Below, piece after piece: positions 1-5,147 of a DNA stretch of 5,337 nucleotides. The position numbers and the translations under genes were made by a program. The stretch comes from Dehalococcoidia bacterium UBA4060 (GTDB lineage: Bacteria > Chloroflexota > Dehalococcoidia > GIF9 > UBA5629): the NCBI GenBank assembly GCA_002383665.1, contig DFZI01000073.1, forward strand, positions 1,174 through 6,510, given 5' to 3'. The number at the start of each line of letters is the position of its first letter. The stretch's first letter is position 1. The notes beneath the pieces were generated by a model. The model saw only the letters and a list, made by a program, of their open reading frames with translations. It ran no database searches and was not told where the DNA came from.

Positions 1-626
1 AAGCTGGAATACTCTATCACACCTCCCGATTTGCAGGGATAATCCTCCATGCCCTTGCGCTTGCGTGCGTCCTGCACCCTGCAGTTGTCCATCCTGAAGA
101 CGAGGCTGTTGCCCTGTCTTTCCATTGATTGGATGTTGAGGCGTGAGTAAAGACGGTAGCCAAGAGCTATCTCCAGTGCATCCAGTCCCCCTCCCTCAGG
201 CAGATTTACCAGCCTCTTAATGCTGCCAGCTTCAAAGGGCGAGAAACGTGCCCAGCAGGTGTCGTTGCATCTTTTAGCCGTAAACATATCCTGCCTCTTT
301 TCTATCGCCTGAAACCAGAGGCCATCAGCCGCTATCCAGTTGGCCGCTAATGCATCAAGGAGAGCTTCGAGACTGCCGCGGGGCAGGTTGACCACAGCAG
401 CAGGAAGGTCACGATCGATCTCGAAGCCAAGCTTGCTCCCCAGCCGATTAAACATCAGTGATATGAACTTCGAGTATACCTCTTCTTCAGCCTGCACTGC
501 TTCATTTAAACCAAGCTGATAGTTGATCTCACTGAACCAGAGACCGTAATGAAGCGCGGCACGGTGTAAAAAGTCCAGCGCCAGGTTGGCCAGGTCATAA
601 TTGCTCATCTCTTCCAGTTTTTCCAT
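1..626 (-). CDS. DUF6125-like protein, 3' end outside the window
   Basis: An open frame of 208 codons runs from the ATG at 624-626 to the window edge without a stop, so the C-terminus is missing. An excellent TGAGGAG (634-640, minus strand) sits seven bases before the ATG and fixes the start. The protein looks soluble: no signal peptide or membrane segment. It resembles the DUF6125 family, related as I recall to L-2-amino-thiazoline-4-carboxylic acid hydrolase-like proteins, common in anaerobic Chloroflexota and Deltaproteobacteria. Supporting features are two GLWF segments (residues 28-31 and 102-105), a CNDTCW segment (120-125), FSPFEA (128-133), and a basic C-terminal stretch with C182, QDARKRKG (185-192), YPCKSGG (196-202) and EYSS (205-208). 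Family members as I recall are about 250 residues with further cysteines near the end, so roughly 40 residues lie outside. Function is unknown; the clustered cysteines suggest a metal or redox site (inference). It is transcribed divergently from the dUTPase. Family assignment rests on motif recall. Confidence 0.5.
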   Translation of the reverse strand, partial: MEKLEEMSNYDLANLALDFLHRAALHYGLWFSEINYQLGLNEAVQAEEEVYSKFISLMFNRLGSKLGFEIDRDLPAAVVNLPRGSLEALLDALAANWIAADGLWFQAIEKRQDMFTAKRCNDTCWARFSPFEAGSIKRLVNLPEGGGLDALEIALGYRLYSRLNIQSMERQGNSLVFRMDNCRVQDARKRKGMEDYPCKSGGVIEYSS

Positions 627-666
627 ACGTTTACTCCTCAATATATTTGATATTGTATTGATTTGC

Positions 667-695
667 CTGACGGCACCGTTTAATCGTACTATAAT
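667..695 (+). promoter_or_regulatory. predicted sigma70-type promoter of the dUTPase unit
   Basis: A perfect -10 hexamer TATAAT (690-695) follows a four-of-six -35 match, CTGACG (667-672), with the optimal 17-base spacer. Transcription would start near 702, giving a leader of about 30 bases before the ATG at 733. This argues against the much longer in-frame extension that begins at 601. The 106-base divergent region 627-732 otherwise holds the ribosome binding site of the minus-strand gene and a weak minus-strand -10 candidate (TACAAT, complement of 652-657) without a convincing -35. Confidence 0.5.
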
Positions 696-723
696 ACATC
701 ATTATTATGCAATTAAGGAACGC

Positions 724-728
724 AGGAG
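724..728 (+). promoter_or_regulatory. ribosome binding site that decides the dUTPase start
   Basis: AGGAG lies four bases before the ATG at 733-735. The spacing is slightly short, but it is the only convincing site in this frame. No comparable site precedes the TTG at 601, which also lies upstream of the predicted promoter. Confidence 0.5.
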
Positions 729-732
729 CAAC

Positions 733-1257
733 ATGACCATCCGACAGGGAGTGCTGGTCAGGGAGGATATACTGGGACTGATCAAGTCCAGGCCCCCTCT
801 GATATCGGATTTCATCAGCCTCGATGCCCAGTTGCAGCCCAATGGATTTGATATTACTATAAGAGAGATAGCCTCTTTCGCTTCAGGCGGCAAGTTAGGC
901 GAGACCAATGAAAGCAGATTGCTGCCTCAACTTATGCCGCTGGATTTCGACGGCGACAACGGTGTGGATCTCCGGCCGGGAGCCTACCTGGTTACATTTA
1001 ACGAGGTGGTCAACCTGCCTGCTAATATCATGGCACTGGCCAGGCCGCGCTCCAGTCTCAACCGTTGCGGAGTCAGCCTGCACACCGCCGTCTGGGATGC
1101 CGGTTATCACGGGCGTTCGCAATCCCTGCTGGTTGTCTACAATACGCATGGATTCAGACTGCACAGGAATGCCCGTGTAGCCCAGCTCATTTTCATGTAT
1201 ACCTCAGGCCGCACAGGGCAGGGGTATAGTGGCCAATACCAGGGTGAAAATATCTGA
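733..1257 (+). CDS. dut: dUTPase (dUTP diphosphatase) of the dCTP-deaminase-related type
   Basis: This 174-residue cytosolic protein belongs to the dUTPase/dCTP deaminase superfamily and probably hydrolyses dUTP to dUMP and diphosphate. Motifs appear in family order: PNGFDI (36-41), RPGAYLV (81-87) leading to NEVVNLP (90-96), the RPRSSLNRCGV loop (104-114) whose serines and arginine contact the phosphates, TAVWDAGYHGR (118-128) with D122 at the place of the water-activating aspartate, ARVAQLIF (147-154), and a C-terminal glycine-rich GQGYSGQYQGE (162-172). dCTP deaminases carry a catalytic glutamate in an LEFYN-like segment after the aspartate motif; here that segment is LVVYN (133-137), so the deaminase glutamate is replaced by valine. 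This favours dUTPase over dCTP deaminase or the bifunctional enzyme. Archaeal and Chloroflexota dUTPases share this form as I recall. The frame extends to 601, but promoter and ribosome binding site place the start at 733. The next gene begins 24 bases downstream, suggesting an operon. Confidence 0.5.
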   Translation: MTIRQGVLVREDILGLIKSRPPLISDFISLDAQLQPNGFDITIREIASFASGGKLGETNESRLLPQLMPLDFDGDNGVDLRPGAYLVTFNEVVNLPANIMALARPRSSLNRCGVSLHTAVWDAGYHGRSQSLLVVYNTHGFRLHRNARVAQLIFMYTSGRTGQGYSGQYQGENI

Positions 1258-1281
1258 TCTTTCTCTAAGGAGTATCTTACA

Positions 1282-2433
1282 ATGAAGATTTTCAGGTCTA
1301 TAGCCTTTATAATGATGATATCTATCCTGCTATTGCCGGCTTATGCCGGCTGCGCGCAAGCTCCTGTTGAGCAGGTATTGATCTGTTCTGAAGTCTCCGG
1401 CAGCGGGGAACCAAAAACTGTTGCAAATACATTTCCCCCGGATGTCGAGGAGATATTCTGCTCGGTCAAGCTCGCTTCGGTCTCGCCCAAATCGCATGTG
1501 AAACTGGAATGGTATATCGCTAAAAGCGAGGATGGCCAGTACAGCGATTACCTTCTCGGCAGTGAGACCATTGCCACCACCACGCCCTATATTGCATTCG
1601 GTTTCGTTCGATCGGACAAGTTGCTGCCCAAGGGAGGATATCAGGCGAAGGTGTACTACGACGGCAGTTTCATACAGGCAGTGCCTTTCACCATTAAGGG
1701 TGAGGCCTCGGCTCTCGCTGCGATATTAAGTGAGGCTGTGATGTGTACAGGCATCGACCTGATAACGGGTAAGCCTCTGGATAAAGTAGTTATATTTCCC
1801 GACGATAGCTCGGCAATCTATTGCTCGGCAAAAATTACAGGCGCTTCCTTCGGCACCAATATCAGTGCCCGCTGGATATTCGTTGAAGGCGCACTGGAAG
1901 GCATCAAGAATAGTGATATTTACACGGCATCCAGCAAAGCTGAGGGCAAGGAATACGTCAGTTTTTCCTTTGGTCCATCCGCGGGTAAAACCTTCCCCAT
2001 CGGCACCTATGAAGTCATATTGAAAATCGAGGATACTGAACAGGCCAGGCTGAAATTCCAGGTGGTTGACCGGGCCAGCATACCCGGCCCCTTCGTCAGC
2101 GAGGCAATTACCTTCACTTATTCCGATGAGGAAAAGACGAAGATCGATATCACTGGCATTTTCCCCACCTCCATTAATGAGGTAGGACTCAGCGCACGGG
2201 CCTACAACGTCCCGCCCGGTACCGAGTTAATCGTCAGATGGATATTAACGCGCAGTGACGATGCCATCTACGCTGATTATCTGCTTAAGGAAGACAAGGC
2301 GGTAATTGAAGGCACAACACCGATAATCGCATTACTCAAGCGTGGCGAGAATGAGCTGCCCAAGGGGGATTACGCGGTTAAGATCATTATGAACGGCAAA
2401 GATATGGTTACTGTCCCCTTCAGGGTAAGATAG
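1282..2433 (+). CDS. exported, probably lipid-anchored protein with three tandem repeats
   Basis: I do not recognise a named family. The 383-residue product starts with a signal peptide: MKIFR, then a hydrophobic stretch (about 6-19), then PAYAGC (19-24). C24 could be a lipidated cysteine, but the -3 residue is tyrosine rather than the usual leucine, so ordinary signal peptidase cleavage after AYA is also possible. The mature part is three homologous, probably beta-rich units of about 105-110 residues (about 32-138, 152-262 and 275-382). Shared landmarks are FPxD/FPTS (51, 172, 294), a tryptophan in EWYI, RWIF and RWIL (77, 198, 320), and a GxY-type turn (GGY, GTY, GDY at 118-120, 241-243 and 362-364) before the last strands. 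Repeats 1 and 3 also share YxDYLL and LPKG. Repeats 1 and 2 each have a cysteine pair (C35/C60, C155/C181) that repeat 3 lacks. AGGAG at 1268-1272 precedes the ATG by nine bases. An extracytoplasmic binding or structural role is inference. Confidence 0.5.
   Translation: MKIFRSIAFIMMISILLLPAYAGCAQAPVEQVLICSEVSGSGEPKTVANTFPPDVEEIFCSVKLASVSPKSHVKLEWYIAKSEDGQYSDYLLGSETIATTTPYIAFGFVRSDKLLPKGGYQAKVYYDGSFIQAVPFTIKGEASALAAILSEAVMCTGIDLITGKPLDKVVIFPDDSSAIYCSAKITGASFGTNISARWIFVEGALEGIKNSDIYTASSKAEGKEYVSFSFGPSAGKTFPIGTYEVILKIEDTEQARLKFQVVDRASIPGPFVSEAITFTYSDEEKTKIDITGIFPTSINEVGLSARAYNVPPGTELIVRWILTRSDDAIYADYLLKEDKAVIEGTTPIIALLKRGENELPKGDYAVKIIMNGKDMVTVPFRVR
1375..2427 (+). repeat. three tandem protein-level repeats inside the exported protein
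   Basis: The units span about 1375-1695, 1735-2067 and 2104-2427. They are clear in translation but not obvious as DNA repeats, so the duplications are old. Repeats 1 and 3 match best in the second half (YSDYLL versus YADYLL, LLPKGGY versus ELPKGDY, VPFTIK versus VPFRVR). Repeats 2 and 3 match best at the start (SEAVMCT versus SEAITFT). Confidence 0.5.
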
Positions 2434-2444
2434 GGAGACACCAG

Positions 2445-2627
2445 ATGCCGAAACTGAAAAAGACCAAGCCGTCATGGTTTGACAATCTTAAAATAAACAT
2501 CAAGCAGGCTCTGGGCATGAAAATCATCCTGTGTGATTCCTGCAAGTTCGACTGGCCCAGCGCCTGTCACCAGCCTGCCCGACCCAATGCTGTATGGTGC
2601 CCTGATTATAAGAAGCGCGGCACTTAG
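2445..2627 (+). CDS. small four-cysteine protein, possible metal-binding
   Basis: A 60-residue protein with a basic N-terminus (MPKLKKTKPSWF), a short, probably helical stretch (12-23), and a cysteine-rich second half: C30, C33, C41 and C52, in the pattern C-x2-C-x7-C-x10-C. The context CDSCKFDWPSAC followed by RPNAVWCPDYKKRG looks conserved. I recall similar small uncharacterised proteins in Dehalococcoidia, though I cannot confirm this here. Four cysteines in this spacing could hold zinc or an iron-sulfur cluster, or form disulfides if exported; no signal peptide is visible, so a cytoplasmic metal site seems likelier (inference). GGGAG (2433-2437), starting at the last base of the preceding stop codon, sits seven bases before the ATG, and only 11 bases separate it from the exported repeat protein, so co-transcription is likely. 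Its TAG overlaps the TAA of the convergent gene. Reality of the gene is fairly sure; function is unknown. Confidence 0.5.
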   Translation: MPKLKKTKPSWFDNLKINIKQALGMKIILCDSCKFDWPSACHQPARPNAVWCPDYKKRGT

Positions 2628-2965
2628 CCCGAAGGGATCACTTCCATGCGCACCGTGAGCATTTCATCCTGATCGGTGATGATGAATTTGACGGACTCTC
2701 CTACGAGAAGATAAAAATCGCTTTCCTGCCGGAGTGCAGGGAAATCGGCTGTCTCTAGGAAATCTCTCAGCAATTCCAGCTTCGCTTCAAGATCGGCATC
2801 CTCTCTGCCCGACTCAAGATAACGACCCGCCAGCAGATTAAACTCTGCCGTGGCTGTCGACTCTATGCAATGTTCGAGAGTAGGGAAAAGCTCTATGGTT
2901 GTCATCTGATAAGCAACCCCATCGGGATTTGCCTGTATCAACACATGGCGACCCCATTCTATCAT
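2624..2965 (-). CDS. uncharacterised 113-residue protein
   Basis: I do not recognise this family. The frame has protein-like composition: a mixed N-terminal part (MIEWGRHVLIQANPDGVAYQ), then an acidic, probably helical middle (about 29-85, rich in E, L, A and D), then probable strands at the end (FYLLVGESVKFIITD and MLTVRMEVIP). It has one cysteine, no signal peptide and no membrane segment. An in-frame TGA lies 12 bases upstream of the ATG at 2963-2965, so no longer start exists; no strong ribosome binding site precedes it, and M21 is a possible alternative. It converges on the four-cysteine gene with a four-base overlap of stop codons, leaving no room for an intergenic terminator. It is divergent from the CNNM gene. 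Competing frames here look less protein-like, so I take it as real with moderate confidence. Confidence 0.5.
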   Translation of the reverse strand: MIEWGRHVLIQANPDGVAYQMTTIELFPTLEHCIESTATAEFNLLAGRYLESGREDADLEAKLELLRDFLETADFPALRQESDFYLLVGESVKFIITDQDEMLTVRMEVIPSG

Positions 2966-3025
2966 TTCGCCCGATCAGCAGCACATTGCTATACATTTGT
3001 TTGAACTTACAAAGACCGGTGAGCT

Positions 3026-3055
3026 TTGACTGCACCCGCATCTGAATGTTATCAT
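3026..3055 (+). promoter_or_regulatory. predicted sigma70-type promoter of the CNNM gene
   Basis: TTGACT (3026-3031) and TATCAT (3050-3055) each match the consensus at five of six positions, with an 18-base spacer. The predicted transcription start is near 3062. This would leave the upstream in-frame TTG at 3026 outside the message and supports translation from the ATG at 3083 or 3089. Confidence 0.5.
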
Positions 3056-3062
3056 AAACTGT

Positions 3063-3084
3063 ATTCCGGACTTTTAACCGGAAT
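3063..3084. repeat. perfect 7-base inverted repeat at the CNNM start
   Basis: ATTCCGG (3063-3069) and CCGGAAT (3078-3084) flank the eight-base spacer ACTTTTAA. The element begins at about the predicted transcription start and runs into the ATG at 3083, six bases before the start at 3089. It could be a repressor operator or an RNA hairpin covering the weak ribosome binding site. The symmetry is seen; the function is inferred. Confidence 0.5.
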
Positions 3085-3088
3085 GTGT

Positions 3089-4369
3089 ATGAGCAGTCAA
3101 CATAGCCTGTATCTCGTCATAATTATCATCTGCCTGGCTCTCTCCGCCTTTTTTGCCAGCGCCGAGGTTGCCGTGGTCTCAATGAGCAGGATACGCGTCA
3201 AGCACCTGCTCAGCAACGATGTAAAGTTCGCTGACATCTTGGAAAGCTTCAAGGACAATCCCGGCGTCTTCCTTTCCGCCATCCTGCTGAGCAATAACCT
3301 GGTCAATATGGCCATTGCGGCTCTGGCAACTGTTATTTTTGTGGATTTGCTGGGTGAAGAGAACCTGGGAGCACTGGTCGCAACCATCGTAGCTACAATT
3401 GTATTGCTGATCTTCGGCGATGTTGTCCCCAAGACGATTGCCACACACCATAACGAAAAGCTGGCACTGGCCTATGCCATCCCCATACAGGTTGTGATCT
3501 GGGTCCTGTATCCCTTCGTCTGGGTGCTGAATAAGATAGGCGCCGGCTTCACACGAATTACCACAGATTCCAGCGGAAACAGGGTGACTGTTGATGAAGC
3601 CGAGATCCGCACGGCCATCGATGTTGGCGAGGCCGAGGGCGTATGGAAGGAGACAGAGGCCGATATGATCCATCGGGCCTTCGAGTTTTCCGACCGGCCG
3701 GTGAGGGATGTGATGCAGCCACGCACCGAGATCTCTTTCATCGAAGAAGGCACCAGCTTGAAAGATTTTTTTGATATATACCGCGAGCACCCTCTCTCAC
3801 GTTTTCCCATCTACCGGGATATGCCGGACAATGTGACCGGCATGCTCACTGTCAAAGATGTGCTCATGGCAGTGGCTAAAAATGAGATCGGTAATAACGA
3901 TCCCATCGATAGCCTGATCAGGCCGGCTTATTTTGTGCCGGAGACCAAGCGGCTGGGCGAACTGCTGACAGAGATGAGGGACCACAATTTCCATATGGCT
4001 ATAGTCATCGATGAGTTCGGAGGTGTGGCAGGCATCGCCAATCTTGAGCACCTGGCTGCAGAGCTCATGGGAAGCATGGGTGATGAGATGAGGGTTGATG
4101 AGAAAGAGATAATGCCTATTGACGCCAATACATATGATATAGACGGCGGTCTGCGCATCGAGGAAGCCAATGATCAGCTTAACCTGGAATTGCCCGAGGG
4201 CGAATATGATACTGTGGCAGGGTTTATCCTCAGCCACCTCGGCCACATACCCCACCAGGGTGACCATTTTAAATACCGCGACCTGACCATCGCCATTACA
4301 GAGATGTCCAACCGCAAAATTGAGCGCATCACAATAACCAGGGAAAGGAATGCACCGGCTGCGGGTTAA
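3089..4369 (+). CDS. CNNM/CorC-type membrane protein with CBS pair (hemolysin C family)
   Basis: From this start the product has 426 residues, normal for the family. An N-terminal CNNM (DUF21) domain has hydrophobic segments at about 7-29, 60-86, 93-113 and 127-150, with the signature FFASAEVAVVSMSR (21-34) and GDVVPKTIA (110-118). Two CBS domains follow: RPVRDVMQPRTEI (203-215) to about 262, and about 276-330, including the HMAIVIDEFGGVAGI core (302-316). A CorC_HlyC domain (about 340-420, with YDIDGGL and YDTVAGFILSHLGHIP) ends it. Relatives act in Mg2+/Co2+ transport or resistance, with CBS domains sensing nucleotide; hemolysin is a historical label. The usual GExxPK acid is aspartate here (D111). 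The start is uncertain: the frame reaches a TTG at 3026, but a promoter overlies that region; ATG 3083 and ATG 3089 are both plausible, and GGA (3080-3082) spaced six bases favours 3089. It overlaps the next gene by 20 bases, suggesting coupled translation. Confidence 0.5.
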   Translation: MSSQHSLYLVIIIICLALSAFFASAEVAVVSMSRIRVKHLLSNDVKFADILESFKDNPGVFLSAILLSNNLVNMAIAALATVIFVDLLGEENLGALVATIVATIVLLIFGDVVPKTIATHHNEKLALAYAIPIQVVIWVLYPFVWVLNKIGAGFTRITTDSSGNRVTVDEAEIRTAIDVGEAEGVWKETEADMIHRAFEFSDRPVRDVMQPRTEISFIEEGTSLKDFFDIYREHPLSRFPIYRDMPDNVTGMLTVKDVLMAVAKNEIGNNDPIDSLIRPAYFVPETKRLGELLTEMRDHNFHMAIVIDEFGGVAGIANLEHLAAELMGSMGDEMRVDEKEIMPIDANTYDIDGGLRIEEANDQLNLELPEGEYDTVAGFILSHLGHIPHQGDHFKYRDLTIAITEMSNRKIERITITRERNAPAAG

Positions 4370-4988
4370 ATTCAGCCGGGGTGAACAACTTAAATTCATC
4401 TCTCATCTCGATCTGATGAGGCTGTGGGAAAGGGCTTTGCGCCGTGCGGGAATAGCGCTCGCTTACTCGGAAGGTTTTAGCCCGCACCCGCGCATCTCTC
4501 TGGCCGCACCGCTCGCAGTAGGAGTCATCAGCCATGCCGAGATGATGGACATTTTCCTCGAACGGAGACTTTCCCCGTCCGACTTTCCCGAAAAAGTCAG
4601 GCCGCAGTTGCCCGATGGCATCGGCATTATAGAGGCCGCCGTTGTCCATCTCGACGAGCCTTCTCTTCAGTCGCGCTTACGTTTTGCTGAATACGTGGTT
4701 ATAGTACAGATACCCGCCGGCCCGATGCTCCAGGAAAGAATAAACGAGTTGCTGGGTAAAGATAGCCTGCCCTGGCACCACGCACGTGATACCGTGGATA
4801 AGTTTTATGACCTGCGTGCCCTGATCGATGATCTATGGTTGGAAGAGCAGCAGAATGATACCGCCAAAATCGGCATGCGGCTGAGATGCGACGCCTCCGG
4901 AACGGGGCGTCCCGAGCAGGTGGCCCGGGCACTGGGCTTCGAGGACTTCCCTATCTCGATTGAGCGCACCAGTCTCATATTTACCTGA
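4350..4988 (+). CDS. TIGR03936 (DUF2344) radical-SAM-associated protein
   Basis: A 212-residue soluble protein with the hallmarks of the TIGR03936/DUF2344 family: RVKFSRGEQLKFISHLDLMR (5-24), ERALRRAGI (27-35), YSEGFSPHPRISLAAPL (39-55), then a variable middle, and SGTGRPEQVARALG (183-196) followed by ERTSLIF (205-211). Length is typical of the stand-alone form. The family is named for its association with a B12-binding-domain radical SAM protein (TIGR03960), to which it is often fused or adjacent, frequently near ribonuclease G and ribosomal protein L21/L27 genes; its biochemical role is unknown to me. Here neither neighbour is that partner: the CNNM gene precedes and a histidine phosphatase follows. 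The ATG lies 20 bases inside the CNNM gene and is preceded by AGGGAAAGGA (4340-4349). The overlap implies shared transcription with CNNM. Family assignment is firm; pathway is not. Confidence 0.5.
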   Translation: MHRLRVKFSRGEQLKFISHLDLMRLWERALRRAGIALAYSEGFSPHPRISLAAPLAVGVISHAEMMDIFLERRLSPSDFPEKVRPQLPDGIGIIEAAVVHLDEPSLQSRLRFAEYVVIVQIPAGPMLQERINELLGKDSLPWHHARDTVDKFYDLRALIDDLWLEEQQNDTAKIGMRLRCDASGTGRPEQVARALGFEDFPISIERTSLIFT

Positions 4989-5017
4989 GCTGATAAATTC
5001 CAGACCTCGATCCCGTA

Positions 5018-5025
5018 GGCCGGCC
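5018..5025. other. GGCCGGCC palindrome in the gap after the TIGR03936 gene
   Basis: A perfect eight-base palindrome in the otherwise AT-rich 4989-5147 gap, followed by an A-run (5031-5036). It has no loop and no following T-run on the plus strand, so I do not call it a terminator for the rightward genes. Noted as a landmark only. Confidence 0.5.
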
Positions 5026-5084
5026 AAACGAAAAAATCTGACTCAGAATATATTTTGTATCTATCGATGACACATTTCCGCCTC

Positions 5085-5115
5085 TTGGAATTTCTGCTTT
5101 ATTTCGTCCTATAAT
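5085..5115 (+). promoter_or_regulatory. predicted promoter of the histidine phosphatase gene
   Basis: A perfect TATAAT (5110-5115) is preceded by TTGGAA (5085-5090, four of six) with a long 19-base spacer. The predicted start near 5122 gives a leader of about 26 bases before the ribosome binding site and ATC start. The -10 region shares a block with the dUTPase promoter (CGTnCTATAAT, five bases, ATTATTA). Confidence 0.5.
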
Positions 5116-5135
5116 TAACTATTATTACATTTTGC

Positions 5136-5144
5136 AGGGAGAAG
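5136..5144 (+). promoter_or_regulatory. ribosome binding site pointing to a non-ATG start
   Basis: AGGGAGAAG is a strong purine-rich site; GGGAG ends six bases before the ATC at 5148-5150. No ATG, GTG or TTG in the frame lies within reach, so this site is the main evidence that translation begins at that ATC. Confidence 0.5.
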
Positions 5145-5147
5145 GAA

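Noticed and set aside
670..679. ACGG-CA-CCGT inverted repeat at the dUTPase -35
   Set aside because: Arms of only four bases are expected by chance; no second copy supports an operator.
601..732. A 44-residue N-terminal extension of the dUTPase frame beginning at 601
   Set aside because: It starts at TTG inside the divergent gene, has no ribosome binding site, covers the predicted promoter, and adds a hydrophobic stretch foreign to dUTPases. ATG 733 has AGGAG and a normal family start.
2628..2652. Bidirectional terminator at the convergent stop codons
   Set aside because: Only CCC-GAA-GGG and GAAG/CTTC pairings of three to four bases are visible, with no T-run on either strand.
2838..3041. 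A 67-residue minus-strand frame overlapping the 113-residue protein
   Set aside because: It overlaps the better frame and the CNNM promoter, and its second half has scrambled composition. I considered a frameshift joining the two, but the upstream part shows no continuity with the 113-residue protein.
3026..3088. TTG start for the CNNM gene at 3026, adding 21 residues
   Set aside because: That TTG is part of a good -35 hexamer (TTGACT) with a matching -10 downstream, and the added residues resemble nothing in the family N-terminus.
3179..4399. Two long antisense frames (3179-3790 and 3797-4399, about 200 residues each) opposite the CNNM gene
   Set aside because: The sense strand encodes a complete recognisable protein here. 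The antisense products have low-complexity, cysteine/histidine-rich mixed composition without domains, as expected of shadows.
5014..5036. Terminator after the TIGR03936 gene formed by the GGCCGGCC region and the A-run
   Set aside because: The palindrome has no loop, outer arms are three bases with bulges, and the run is A rather than T in the rightward direction.
5076..5090. TTCC-N7-GGAA symmetry before the phosphatase promoter
   Set aside because: Four-base arms that do not extend; too short to separate from chance in this AT-rich gap.
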